64,000 bases of DNA from Litoribacterium kuwaitense (GCF_011058155.1 NZ_JAALFC010000019.1:1-64000); one strand, 5' to 3'; shown: positions 27,186-36,341, numbered from the stretch's first letter. Translations and numbers: made by a program. Notes: generated by a model from the sequence alone, not told the origin.

Positions 27186-28658
27186 GTGGAGAAACCTAAT
27201 ATCATTTTAGTGATGACTGATCAGCATCGGGGAGATTTTATGGGTTGTATGGGGTCAACGATCGTAAAAACACCTCATATGGACCAGATGGCAGAAGAAG
27301 GTGTCCTGTTTACACGCAGCTACTGCAATTCCCCGTTATGTGTCCCGTCACGTATGTCAATGCTGACAGGACGCTATCCGCACGAAACAAACGTGTTTGA
27401 CAATAACGACCATTTAGCGTCCGACATGCCGACGATGGCACACGCACTTTCATTAGGTGGCTATGACACTGTTTTATGCGGCAGAATGCATTTTGTCGGT
27501 CCTGACCAAAGGCATGGCTATGGAAAAAGGTTCGTCGGTGACATTACACCAAGCTATCCAGGCGGACCAATGACAGAATATGGCTCTTTAGAGGGGACAG
27601 CTGGTCAAGGTTTGCGGTCTATTCAACAGGCAGGCGCGGGTACGTCCCCAGTCATTCGTTATGATGAAGAAGTCACGACAGCGTGCGAGCATTTTTTAGA
27701 AAAGAACCGGGAAAGCAAGAAGCCATTTTTTCTGACGGTCGGTTATTACGGACCACATCATCCCTATGTTTGTCCGGAGCCTTATTTTTCCGAGGCGATG
27801 GCTCGGATCAAAGACGACGACTCAACTCTAATCCCAACAGAACATCGTCCGGCTCACCCGTGGTACGATCAATGGCTTAAAAGGCTGAAAGCGAATGAAA
27901 TGACGGAGCAGCAATTGTTGAAAGCTCGGGCTGCCTACGCTGGGCTCGTCTCACTCATGGATGTTCACCTTGGCCGTGTGCTCAAAGCAGCTAAACAGAC
28001 AGCGCGCGAAACGATCATCCTCTATACGAGTGATCATGGAGATATGGCTGGTGATCATGGGATGTTTTGGAAACGAAATCTTCTTGAAGGTGCGATCCAC
28101 ATCCCGATGATTTGGACGTCAATTCCCGGAACGACACATCAGACAACACGTATTGGGCAAGGGAGGCGTGTTGATGTACCTGTGAGTCTGCTAGACATTG
28201 CACCGACTTTCACAGCGCTTGGACATGCACCTCCTTTACCGCACGTGTCTGGAGATGATGTGAGTGAGCTAATAGGCGAAAAGGAGGTCGATCACAAGAA
28301 GTGGCTTAATCGTCCGCTGTTTTGTGAGCTTGCGACGCTGCAAGATTCAGCGAACCGTGCCGTTATTTGTGAGTACATGAAACTCATTACCTTTTATGGT
28401 CATCAAGACGCCCTCTTATTTGATTTAAAAAACGACCCTAATGAAAAACACGATCTCAGTAATGATCCGAGGTATGCAGACGTTAAAGAGGCATTGGCGG
28501 CACTCGGGAAAGAAGGTTGGCAACCTCGCCACATCATTGCACAAATGAGGAATAAACAATCTTCCCTTGCTTATATGAGGGCCTGGGGAAAGCAAGTCGG
28601 TATGGGGCGAATGGATTTATGGACAGATGAAGAGTTTTTAGAAACGAGAGGTGAATGA
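27186..28658 (+). CDS. Sulfatase 3 (type I, Cys-type, cytoplasmic)
   Basis: A 490-residue sulfatase. MTDQH at residues 10-14 replaces the usual DDH; C52-V-P-S-R56 is the formylglycine site. TSDHGDMAGDHG near residue 283 gives the second metal cluster and LFDLKNDPNEKHDL the C-terminal strand. TDQHRGD with CNSPLCVPSR resembles choline-sulfatase-like and exo-sulfatase subfamilies. There is no signal peptide. GTG start with AGAGGTG five bases upstream. It sits seven bases before sulfatase 4, so the two are co-transcribed. Confidence 0.93.
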   Translation: MEKPNIILVMTDQHRGDFMGCMGSTIVKTPHMDQMAEEGVLFTRSYCNSPLCVPSRMSMLTGRYPHETNVFDNNDHLASDMPTMAHALSLGGYDTVLCGRMHFVGPDQRHGYGKRFVGDITPSYPGGPMTEYGSLEGTAGQGLRSIQQAGAGTSPVIRYDEEVTTACEHFLEKNRESKKPFFLTVGYYGPHHPYVCPEPYFSEAMARIKDDDSTLIPTEHRPAHPWYDQWLKRLKANEMTEQQLLKARAAYAGLVSLMDVHLGRVLKAAKQTARETIILYTSDHGDMAGDHGMFWKRNLLEGAIHIPMIWTSIPGTTHQTTRIGQGRRVDVPVSLLDIAPTFTALGHAPPLPHVSGDDVSELIGEKEVDHKKWLNRPLFCELATLQDSANRAVICEYMKLITFYGHQDALLFDLKNDPNEKHDLSNDPRYADVKEALAALGKEGWQPRHIIAQMRNKQSSLAYMRAWGKQVGMGRMDLWTDEEFLETRGE

Positions 28659-28664
28659 ACAGGC

Positions 28665-30263
28665 ATGGAACGACCAAATATCGTGTGGATTTCATTAGAA
28701 GACACGAGCCCGCGTTTTGGGTGCTATGGAGATGACGTCGCGCGCACACCACATATTGATCGGCTAGCCTCCGAGGGAACGGTGTTTACGCAAGCCTTTG
28801 CGACGGCAGGTGTTTGTGCCCCAAGTCGATCAGCCATTATTACAGGGATGTACCAAACTTCCATTGGGACACATCATATGAGGACGACGCATACAAATGT
28901 GGCGACGCCAGAATTACCGACGCCTTATGAAGCCGTCGTTCCTCACTATGTGAAGGCGTTTACCGAATACTTGCGAGCAGCAGGCTATTATTGTACAAAC
29001 AATAAAAAAACCGATTATCAATTTCATGCGCCTTTTACGGCGTGGGATGAGCTTGGCGACCAGGCGCATTGGCGCAATCGAAAAGAAGGACAACCGTTCT
29101 TTTCGGTGTTTAATCCGACGTTGACCCATGAAAGTGGGATGTGGCCGGAAAAAGAGCGTCATCCGCTCGAGACGGATCCGAATGATGTCGAGCTGCCTCC
29201 GTATTTGCCGGACACTTTAAAGTGTAGAGAAGCATTGGCGCGACATTATGACAATATCGCTGACTCTGACAACATTGTCGGTGACATTTTGCAACAGCTC
29301 GAGGACGACGGCTTGCGTGAGAATACGATTGTTTTTTTATGGAGCGATCACGGAGAAGGGCTGCCACGCGCAAAAAGATGGCCGTACGATGCTGGTATTC
29401 GTATTCCGCTGATTGTACGTTGGCCAGGGCAGGTGGCCTCTAAAACCGTGTCGGATCAGTTGGTCAGTCTTGTTGACTTAGCGCCAACCGTGCTTTCTTT
29501 AGCCGGTATCAATGTTCCCGCTCATTTGGAAGGACAGTCTTTTTTAGGAGATGATGCTGTCGGGCGCGACTATATTTTTGCGACGAGAGATCGCTACGAT
29601 GAATCATATGACATGGTGCGTGCGATCCGAGACGACCAATTTAAATACATCCGTCACTATGATCCTAATCTTCCTTATCTATTATGGATTCCCTATCAAA
29701 ATAAGCATCCCGTTCAACAAGAGCTTTGGCGCCTTTATGCCGCAGGAAAGCTCGAGGACCAACAGCGCATTTTGTTTAACGAACGCGCGGCAGAAGAATT
29801 GTATGATTTGCAGAATGACCCGCATGAGGTCAATAATTTAGCAGCAAATCCAGTTTATCAGGAGCGGTTAGAAACGATGCGTCTTGCTTTAGACGAATGG
29901 CGGCAGCGTACTGGCGATTTAGGTGAGCTGTCAGAGACAGAGCTGGTTGAGCGCTTTTGGCCAGGGGGTGTACAGCCTGAAACAGCTGTGCCACTTCTCA
30001 TCCCTGTGACCGAAGACGACCCTGGCGTTACACCTTCTGAGGGAGGGACATTTAAGGAGCCATTTCTGCTTCAATTGCATTGTGCCACCCAAGGCGCGTC
30101 GATTGCGTACACACTGGAAAATGGAGCAGATGCACGCTGGGAATTGTACACGAAGCCTTTGTTACTGACCGAGCATACGACAACCATTCGCGTGAAAGCG
30201 TCACGAATTGGTTATAAGGACAGCCATGAACGAACGTCTACATTTACGATAAGGGTGAAATAA
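28665..30263 (+). CDS. Sulfatase 4 with C-terminal beta domain
   Basis: A 532-residue sulfatase. C51-A-P-S-R55 is the formylglycine site. The first metal motif reads SLEDTSP, with Glu where most sulfatases have the first Asp; a CED or LED version occurs in a known marine-type subgroup, so this is probably functional. WSDHGEG near residue 226 completes the metal site. After about residue 445 there is an extra domain of about 85 residues (PSEGGTFKEPFLLQLHC to the end) resembling the small Ig-like domain found at the C-terminus of chitobiases, perhaps for substrate binding. No signal peptide. The ATG lies seven bases after the sulfatase 3 stop. Confidence 0.92.
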   Translation: MERPNIVWISLEDTSPRFGCYGDDVARTPHIDRLASEGTVFTQAFATAGVCAPSRSAIITGMYQTSIGTHHMRTTHTNVATPELPTPYEAVVPHYVKAFTEYLRAAGYYCTNNKKTDYQFHAPFTAWDELGDQAHWRNRKEGQPFFSVFNPTLTHESGMWPEKERHPLETDPNDVELPPYLPDTLKCREALARHYDNIADSDNIVGDILQQLEDDGLRENTIVFLWSDHGEGLPRAKRWPYDAGIRIPLIVRWPGQVASKTVSDQLVSLVDLAPTVLSLAGINVPAHLEGQSFLGDDAVGRDYIFATRDRYDESYDMVRAIRDDQFKYIRHYDPNLPYLLWIPYQNKHPVQQELWRLYAAGKLEDQQRILFNERAAEELYDLQNDPHEVNNLAANPVYQERLETMRLALDEWRQRTGDLGELSETELVERFWPGGVQPETAVPLLIPVTEDDPGVTPSEGGTFKEPFLLQLHCATQGASIAYTLENGADARWELYTKPLLLTEHTTTIRVKASRIGYKDSHERTSTFTIRVK

Positions 30264-30306
30264 ACGGGATCATTTGAGTTTCTCAACCACAATAGGAGGG
30301 ATGATG

Positions 30307-31881
30307 ATGGCGCAGCCCAACGTATTAATCATTTTGAATGACGATATGGGTTTTTCCGATATTGGTTGTTACGGAGGAGAAATTGAAACACCAAACCTCG
30401 ATCGTTTAGCGATGAACGGCCTGCGATTTTCACAATTTTACAATACAGCAAGATGCAGTCCTTCAAGGGCGTCGCTATTAACCGGGCTTCATCCACATCA
30501 AACAGGGATTGGGATTTTAACTGATGACCAACGACCGGACGGTTATCCAGGAAATCTGAATCGCCAGTGTGTAACGATCGCAGAAGTATTAAAGCAGGGT
30601 GGATATCGCACGTATATGAGTGGGAAGTGGCATCTGGCCAATGACATTCATGAAGAAAATCATACGTGGCCGCTGCAACGGGGATTTGACCGTTTTTATG
30701 GCACTTTAGCAGGAGCAGGAAGCTATTTTCGCCCGCTCACATTAAGGCGGGATAACGAAAATATTGATGATGAAGACTTAGCTGACGATTTTTATTATAC
30801 TGATGAGATGAGCAGGCAAGCCGTAGCCTTTTTAGCGGATCACCATGAGCAGCATGAAGACGATCCTTTCTTTATGTACGTTGCTTATACTGCCCCTCAT
30901 TGGCCATTGCACGCAAAAGAGGAAGACATCGAAAAGTATAAAGGGCGTTTTAATGAAGGATGGGATGTGCTACGAGAGGAACGGTTTAAGCGCTTATATG
31001 AATTAGGCATATTAGATGAAAGCAGTTCGTTAAGTACGAGAGATCCATCTCTGCCTGCTTGGGATGAGGCTGATCATAAAGAATGGCTCCTCAGATGCAT
31101 GGAAGTGTATGCAGCACAAATCGATGCCATGGACCAAGGGATCGGCACGATCATCGATCAGCTGGAAGAGACGGGTAAACTTGAGCAGACAATCATTCTC
31201 TTTCTTTCCGATAATGGTGGGTGTGCGGAAGTGTTGCAGCCGCAAATGCGCACGAATGTCCTCAAGAAAAAAGTCGCACCGGTGGTGACTAAAGACGGCG
31301 AAGAAGTTGTGTTTGGCAATCGTCCAGACGTTATGCCTGGCGGCGAAGATAGTTACCAGAGCTACGGCGTGGCGTGGGCAAACTTATCAAATACACCTTT
31401 CCGTCTCTACAAGCATTGGGTTCATGAAGGTGGAATTGCGACACCTTTGATCGTACATTGGCCGGAAGAAGTCGTCGAGCAAGGAAGGATTGTTCATGAG
31501 CCGTTTCAATTGACCGATATTATGCCAACCATACTAGAGATCACAAAGACAGATGATTGTGAACTACTCGATAGGAACGAATTGCATCCGTTAGAAGGGC
31601 AAAGCTTTGCACCAGTTTTTACTGGTGAGACTGTTGAGAAAGAGGCGCTTTTTTGGGAGCATGAAGGAAATGGCGCAGTTCGTATCGGAGATTGGAAGCT
31701 TGTCAGAAAGTATCCACAAGCTTGGGAGCTGTATCATTTGGGCAAGGACAGATCAGAAATGACAAATTTAGCTGATACATTTCCCGATAAGGTGGCAGAG
31801 ATGAAGACGCAATACGAAGAATGGGCAAGGCGCTGCGACGTCATTCCGAGAGAGCAGATTTTGCGTCATATGCAGAAATAA
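30307..31881 (+). CDS. Sulfatase 5, arylsulfatase A/AtsA-like
   Basis: A sulfatase of about 524 residues. NDDMGFSDIGCYGGEI is the classic start of AtsA-like sulfatases. C50-S-P-S-R54 is the formylglycine site, with GKWHL near residue 110 and LSDNGG near 300. It lacks a signal peptide. Three ATGs lie in a row (30301, 30304, 30307); AGGAGG at 30294-30299 gives ideal spacing for the last. It closes the sulfatase cluster and is followed by a terminator. It is the most distinct of the four clustered sulfatases and probably removes sulfate from a different position or from an exo-terminal residue. Confidence 0.93.
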   Translation: MAQPNVLIILNDDMGFSDIGCYGGEIETPNLDRLAMNGLRFSQFYNTARCSPSRASLLTGLHPHQTGIGILTDDQRPDGYPGNLNRQCVTIAEVLKQGGYRTYMSGKWHLANDIHEENHTWPLQRGFDRFYGTLAGAGSYFRPLTLRRDNENIDDEDLADDFYYTDEMSRQAVAFLADHHEQHEDDPFFMYVAYTAPHWPLHAKEEDIEKYKGRFNEGWDVLREERFKRLYELGILDESSSLSTRDPSLPAWDEADHKEWLLRCMEVYAAQIDAMDQGIGTIIDQLEETGKLEQTIILFLSDNGGCAEVLQPQMRTNVLKKKVAPVVTKDGEEVVFGNRPDVMPGGEDSYQSYGVAWANLSNTPFRLYKHWVHEGGIATPLIVHWPEEVVEQGRIVHEPFQLTDIMPTILEITKTDDCELLDRNELHPLEGQSFAPVFTGETVEKEALFWEHEGNGAVRIGDWKLVRKYPQAWELYHLGKDRSEMTNLADTFPDKVAEMKTQYEEWARRCDVIPREQILRHMQK

Positions 31882-31889
31882 CGATAACT

Positions 31890-31921
31890 AGTGGACACCT
31901 CTGATGAAGTGTCCACTTTTG
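31890..31921. terminator. Terminator between sulfatase 5 and lacI-type gene
   Basis: Arms AGTGGACAC and GTGTCCACT are followed by TTTT on the plus strand. It lies between convergent genes and may serve both. Confidence 0.8.
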
Positions 31922-31939
31922 CTTGGGGAGAAGGACGGC

Positions 31940-32959
31940 TTAAGCTAACGGTGCGCCTCTCCATTCGTTTGTCGATCTTCTCACGTGTAAAGTCGGTTTA
32001 AACTGTTCTTGCTGTACGGCCTCTGGGTCCTTAATTTGTTCTAAAATACATTCGACAGCACGCTGCCCCATCGCATAGGGTGGCTGCGATACGGTCGTTA
32101 AAAAAGGCTCAATATAAGATGGCAACAGTAATTCATCAAAGCAAGCAACGGCAATGTCTTCAGAAATTGTAAGGTCATGATCCGCCAATGTTTTCAGAAG
32201 CTGATCAGCAATAAAATTGTTCGCAGCCACAACAGCTGTAGGACGTTCGGCGGGCTCCATCTGTAAAAAAGACCACGTGTTGCTCTGCTTCGAAAGGTGA
32301 TAGTGGCTTTCAACGATCAACCGCTTGTCGACGGAGAGGCCATTTGCTCGCAGCGTTGCTTTATAAGCTTCATTTCGTTCCCGCGAGGTTGAAATGTTTA
32401 ACGGGGCGTGAATCATTGCGATCCGTCGATGCCCTTGATCAATAAGGTGTTGGACAAGCTGTCGGGTTCCTTCTTTACTGTCACCTGTCACATGACTGCA
32501 TTCAATGCCCCGAATGTTACGGTCTAATAAAGTAAACGGGACGCCGGCTTGTCGAAGTGAAGAAATAGAGTCTAAAGATTCATCACCAGAAGGAACGAGC
32601 ATGACACCGTCAATCCGTTTACCAAGTAAAGCGAGAATATACGATTTTTCTTTCGCTATATTTTCATCCGTGTTGCATAGGAGTAGCTGATACCCTTGTT
32701 TGTTGGCTTCATCCTCTGCACCACGGGTCATTTGTGTGAAAAAGGGGTTAGTAATGTCGGTAACAAGCAAAGCCAGTGTTTTCATTCGGTTGGCTTGTAA
32801 GCTTTGAGCGATTGTATTTGGGACGTAATTCAATTCTTGAATCGCTTGCTCAACCTTTTCCCGAGTCTCTTTGCTGACATTTTTTTTCTGATTAATGACT
32901 CTTGACACCGTCATTGTTGAAACGTTAGCCAGCTTTGCAATATCATAAATCGTTACCAT
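31940..32959 (-). CDS. LacI-family transcriptional regulator
   Basis: A 339-residue repressor. The N-terminal helix-turn-helix reads TIYDIAKLANVSTMTVSRVIN, and LNYVPNTIAQSLQ is the hinge helix. The periplasmic-binding-like effector domain contains ALLVTDITNPFF, DGVMLVPSG and GHRRIAMIH. I place the start at ATG 32959, where the family homology begins and AGGGAG lies ten bases upstream; longer frames would read through the intergenic operator. It is divergent from the fucose-type catabolic operon, so it probably represses that operon and itself through the palindrome at 33041. The inducer is probably the sugar or an early intermediate. Confidence 0.92.
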   Translation of the reverse strand: MVTIYDIAKLANVSTMTVSRVINQKKNVSKETREKVEQAIQELNYVPNTIAQSLQANRMKTLALLVTDITNPFFTQMTRGAEDEANKQGYQLLLCNTDENIAKEKSYILALLGKRIDGVMLVPSGDESLDSISSLRQAGVPFTLLDRNIRGIECSHVTGDSKEGTRQLVQHLIDQGHRRIAMIHAPLNISTSRERNEAYKATLRANGLSVDKRLIVESHYHLSKQSNTWSFLQMEPAERPTAVVAANNFIADQLLKTLADHDLTISEDIAVACFDELLLPSYIEPFLTTVSQPPYAMGQRAVECILEQIKDPEAVQQEQFKPTLHVRRSTNEWRGAPLA

Positions 32960-33009
32960 TGTAGATGAACTCCCTTCAAATCTCTCTATACTTTCATACC
33001 TTAAAACAA

Positions 33010-33038
33010 TTGACGCTTTAATCATAGTCTGATAATGT
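33010..33038 (+). promoter_or_regulatory. Promoter of fucose operon
   Basis: TTGACG (33010-33015) and TAATGT (33033-33038) are 17 bases apart. The transcription start would fall inside the palindromic operator that follows. The -10 is imperfect; a TATAAT at 33087-33092 is an alternative without a good -35. Confidence 0.4.
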
Positions 33039-33040
33039 AA

Positions 33041-33054
33041 TGTTACCGGTAACA
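33041..33054. promoter_or_regulatory. LacI-family operator
   Basis: TGTTACCGGTAACA is a perfect 14-base palindrome with the central CG typical of LacI-family operators. It lies in the divergent region between the LacI-type gene and the catabolic operon, where a repressor would block both. Confidence 0.7.
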
Positions 33055-33196
33055 CATCATGAAAATCAAGTTTTCTTTTGAAACATTATAATGAAAGCAA
33101 GTGAAGGCACCGCTCTGCTACGCCGTGGATGGCATACATATATGTGAAGCGGCGGCTGATGTCTCAATTTTTCGACTCTCATGGAGGTGTGACGTT

Positions 33197-34021
33197 GTGA
33201 TTGATGGTCACCAGCACTTTTGGAAGCTCGCGCGCGGAGATTATCCGTGGCCAACAGAAAATGAGCCATTATTGTATCGAGATTATGCCCCTGAGGAGTT
33301 ACTGCCGTTGTTGCAAGCCAATGGTGTAGAGGGAACCGTCGCTGTCCAAGCAGCACCGTCAATGAAAGAAACTGAGTATTTGTTACGTCTTGCCGATGAG
33401 CATCAATGGATTCTAGGGGTCGTAGGCTGGCTTGACTTAACAAGTGACCAGTTTTATGAACATCTGAAAGCGTTTTTAAAGTATCCTAAATTTAAAGGGC
33501 TTCGTCCGATGCTGCAAGACTTACATGATGAATGGTTGTTTCAGCCAAACGTGCTTGAAAATCTTGAGCTTACCGTGAACGAAGGGGTTCCGCTTGACTT
33601 TTTAATCGTTCATCGCCAGCTTCCTATCGTGAAAAAATGTATGGAACGTTTCCCGCAAATGAAAGCCGTCATTGATCACTTTGGAAAGCCGGATATTGCG
33701 CAACAGCAATTGCACCCTTGGATGGAGGATATCGAGGCGCTGGCTTCATATCCACATCTATACATTAAGATGTCTGGTCTCGTAACAGAGGCAAAAGGTG
33801 ATTGGACAGAAGACGATTTCTCTCCGTACGTGCGCCATGTCGTCAATACGTTTGGTCCTGATCGTATGTTGTTTGGTAGCGATTGGCCAGTCTGTAAGCT
33901 CGCAGCCTCGTATGAAGAAGTGTTGCAATTAGTTAAAAATCAGCTTCTTGCTCATCATTTGACTCAAGCGCAATGGGCATCAATTTTTAAAGATAATGCT
34001 AGAGAATTTTATCAACTGTAA
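33197..34021 (+). CDS. Amidohydrolase, probable L-fucono-1,5-lactonase
   Basis: A 274-residue amidohydrolase-2 (PF04909-type) TIM barrel expected to open a sugar lactone to the aldonic acid. The metal-binding HxH is at residues 5-7 (DGHQHFW), conserved His residues are in IVHRQLP and IDHFGKP, and the Asp is in FGSDWPV. I choose GTG 33197 because GGAGGTG sits seven bases upstream and homology starts at IDGHQHFW. This family includes L-fuconolactonase and L-rhamnonolactonase. The downstream UxaA-type dehydratase, SDRs, FAH hydrolase and FucU make L-fuconolactone the best guess. It is the first gene of the operon. Confidence 0.85.
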   Translation: MIDGHQHFWKLARGDYPWPTENEPLLYRDYAPEELLPLLQANGVEGTVAVQAAPSMKETEYLLRLADEHQWILGVVGWLDLTSDQFYEHLKAFLKYPKFKGLRPMLQDLHDEWLFQPNVLENLELTVNEGVPLDFLIVHRQLPIVKKCMERFPQMKAVIDHFGKPDIAQQQLHPWMEDIEALASYPHLYIKMSGLVTEAKGDWTEDDFSPYVRHVVNTFGPDRMLFGSDWPVCKLAASYEEVLQLVKNQLLAHHLTQAQWASIFKDNAREFYQL

Positions 34022-34034
34022 AGGGAGAGAGGAT

Positions 34035-34367
34035 ATGTCAGAATATACATATCATTCCGGGATTCAATGTATTGTCATGGATGACAAAGATCATGTTGCT
34101 ACAGCATTAAAAGAAATTCAGGCCGGAGAGACTATACAAGTGGTTCGTGGGGGGGAGATGTTGTCTATTCAAGCACTTGATTCGATCCCTTCCGGACACA
34201 AAATCGCTTTAGAGCAAATTTCAGCTGGGCAGCATGTGTTGAAATACGGCGAAGCGATTGGTGCGGCGACAGAAGGTATTGAAAAAGGAGCTCACGTTCA
34301 CGTGCACAATATTGAGGGCATTCGCGGGCGCGGCGATCAGAAGAAAGAGGAGGTTCAGACAACATGA
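34035..34367 (+). CDS. UxaA-type dehydratase small (SAF) subunit
   Basis: A 110-residue protein consisting of one SAF domain, equivalent to the N-terminal domain of altronate/galactarate dehydratases. ATG 34035 is preceded by GGGAGAGAGG. Its stop overlaps the next start by four bases (ATGA), so the two subunits are translationally coupled. In Campylobacter jejuni the fucose locus also has a split altronate-dehydratase-like pair, proposed to dehydrate L-fuconate. With the next gene it should form the 2-keto-3-deoxy-sugar-acid-producing dehydratase. Confidence 0.85.
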   Translation: MSEYTYHSGIQCIVMDDKDHVATALKEIQAGETIQVVRGGEMLSIQALDSIPSGHKIALEQISAGQHVLKYGEAIGAATEGIEKGAHVHVHNIEGIRGRGDQKKEEVQTT

Positions 34368-35524
34368 GAAAGCTTAAAGGCTATCGACGACCAGACGGAA
34401 GGTTTGGCATTCGGAACCACTTGCTTATTATCCCGACAGTTGTTTGTGCGAACCAAGTAGCGAATCGCATTCAGCAGCAAGTCTCAGGCGCTGTAGCAAT
34501 TCCGCATCAGCACGGTTGCAGTCAAGTCGGAGACGACATTAAACGAACGCACCGTGTCCTTGTGGGAATGGGACAAAACCCAAATGTTGGTGCCGTGTTG
34601 ATCATCAGTCTCGGTTGCGAAGGGATTGATGCTCGGCAAGTCAAGAAGGAAATTGAAGCGACAGGAAAGCCGGTTGAATGGATAGACATTCAAGATATTG
34701 GTGGTTCGATTAAGACGATTCAATCTGGTGTAGACACAGCACAAAAGCTTTCTGCCCAGCTGCAAAATGAGCCAGTTGCTGAAGGCGATGCAACTGAACT
34801 TATCATCGGCGTCAAATGCGGTGGATCAGATGCGACTTCAGGATTGTGCAGTAACCCTGCTCTTGGGAAAGCCGCCGATCTCATTATCGCAAACGGAGGG
34901 ACCGTCATCATGGGCGAGACGACAGAGATCATCGGTGCAGAGCATCTCGTCGCTGCCAAAGCAGTGAATGATGAGGTCAAGGAAAAGCTCTATACCGCCG
35001 TCCAAAACTTTGAAGCGGAAATTGATCGGATGGGTGTAGACATGCGCGGTGGTAACCCAAGCCCTGGAAACATTGAAGGGGGCTTATCGACAATTGAAGA
35101 AAAATCGCTCGGCTGTATTTCCAAAGCTGGTTCTGCTCCGCTGCAAGATGTGACGCAATATGCTGAACCGATTAAAGGCAAAGGTTATTTCTTTATGGAT
35201 TCCCCGGGAAATGATATCGAATGCGTTTCAGGTATGGCGGCTGCTGGCGTTCACCTTGTCTGCTTTACGACGGGCCGAGGGACGCCCACAGGGAATGCAG
35301 TCATTCCTGTCATGAAACTGACCGGAAATGAAGAGACGGCTAAAAAAATGGCCGACAATATTGATGTCGATACGAGTCCTGTTCTTCGTGGTGAAGAGAC
35401 GATGGAGGAAGCAGGGCGCCGCATATATGAAGACATTTTAGAGGCCGCGTCTGGGAAAGAAGTCAAAGCAGAAATTTTAGGCCACGCCGAATTTAGCATT
35501 AACCGGATTGGCATTAGCTTGTAA
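34364..35524 (+). CDS. UxaA-type dehydratase large subunit, probable L-fuconate dehydratase
   Basis: A 386-residue catalytic subunit of the altronate/galactarate dehydratase family, which uses a metal site to remove water from sugar acids. Landmarks are GYRRPDGRFGIRNH at the start, PHQHGCSQVGDD with conserved His and Cys, ISLGCEG, GVKCGGSDATSG and CFTTGRGTPTGNAVIP. The SAF domain is on a separate upstream gene. In this operon L-fuconate (or a stereo-relative) should be the substrate, giving 2-keto-3-deoxy-L-fuconate. Altronate as substrate is less likely because no uronate isomerase or kinase is nearby. Confidence 0.85.
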   Translation: MRKLKGYRRPDGRFGIRNHLLIIPTVVCANQVANRIQQQVSGAVAIPHQHGCSQVGDDIKRTHRVLVGMGQNPNVGAVLIISLGCEGIDARQVKKEIEATGKPVEWIDIQDIGGSIKTIQSGVDTAQKLSAQLQNEPVAEGDATELIIGVKCGGSDATSGLCSNPALGKAADLIIANGGTVIMGETTEIIGAEHLVAAKAVNDEVKEKLYTAVQNFEAEIDRMGVDMRGGNPSPGNIEGGLSTIEEKSLGCISKAGSAPLQDVTQYAEPIKGKGYFFMDSPGNDIECVSGMAAAGVHLVCFTTGRGTPTGNAVIPVMKLTGNEETAKKMADNIDVDTSPVLRGEETMEEAGRRIYEDILEAASGKEVKAEILGHAEFSINRIGISL

Positions 35525-35543
35525 ATGAGAAGGGAGTGTAACG

Positions 35544-36341
35544 ATGAGTCGATTTACGAATCGTAACGTTTTAGTGACAGGAAGCGCACGTGGTATTGGG
35601 GCGGCGATCGTTCGCCGTTTTGCCGAAGAAGGTGCAAATATTGTCATTAATTATCTCGGAGATTCTGACCGTGAAGCTGCCGCTGAAGTGCAGCAGGAGA
35701 TTGCGCAAGCCTTTGGCACCAAAGTGATCTTAGTACAAGGAGATGTAGGAAAGAAGGCAGATGTCGAGAACATGTTTGCCGAAGCTGAACGCGAGCTAGG
35801 ACCGATCGAGGTCTTAGTGAATAATGCTGGGGTTGCTCCTTTTGAGCCGTTTCTGAAAGTGACAGAGGATACGTGGGACCGTACGTTTGAAACAAACGTC
35901 AAAGGGATGTTTTTAACGTCGCAGCGAGCGGCACCATCGATGATTGAACGAGGCTACGGAAAAATAGTCAATGTGGCGTCAACCGCAAGCTTATTAGTGA
36001 CAAGTCCTGTCATTCCCCACTATATTGCTTCAAAAGCGGCTGCGCATCAGCTGACAAAAGCTTTAGGCATCGAACTCGGAAAACACGGCATCAACGTAAA
36101 TGCCGTCGGTCCAAGTACGGTGGAAACAGACATGGTGAAAGAATATTTGCAGGACGAACAGATTTATCAACAGGAAGTTGAAGCGAATCCAATGAAACGC
36201 CTCGGGACAGCAAAGCAAATTGCCGATGCGGTGCTATTTCTTTCGTCAGAAGAAGCGATGCAGGTGAATGGGCATTTGTTAATGGTAGATGGAGGATTGA
36301 CGGTAAAAGCAGCTCAGCCAGAAGATCATATGGATCATTAA
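35544..36341 (+). CDS. SDR dehydrogenase 1, probable L-fucose 1-dehydrogenase
   Basis: A 265-residue classical short-chain dehydrogenase. TGSARGIG at residues 12-19 binds the cofactor; Arg16 and the absence of an acidic residue after the second strand favour NADP. NNAG is at 93-96, and the catalytic Ser146 and Tyr160-x3-Lys164 are present. It lies between the dehydratase and a second SDR. Two SDRs fit the pathway, one oxidising the sugar at C1 and one oxidising the 2-keto-3-deoxy acid. I assign this one to the first step from its NADP-type site and glucose-dehydrogenase-like pattern, but the roles could be reversed. Confidence 0.85.
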   Translation: MSRFTNRNVLVTGSARGIGAAIVRRFAEEGANIVINYLGDSDREAAAEVQQEIAQAFGTKVILVQGDVGKKADVENMFAEAERELGPIEVLVNNAGVAPFEPFLKVTEDTWDRTFETNVKGMFLTSQRAAPSMIERGYGKIVNVASTASLLVTSPVIPHYIASKAAAHQLTKALGIELGKHGINVNAVGPSTVETDMVKEYLQDEQIYQQEVEANPMKRLGTAKQIADAVLFLSSEEAMQVNGHLLMVDGGLTVKAAQPEDHMDH

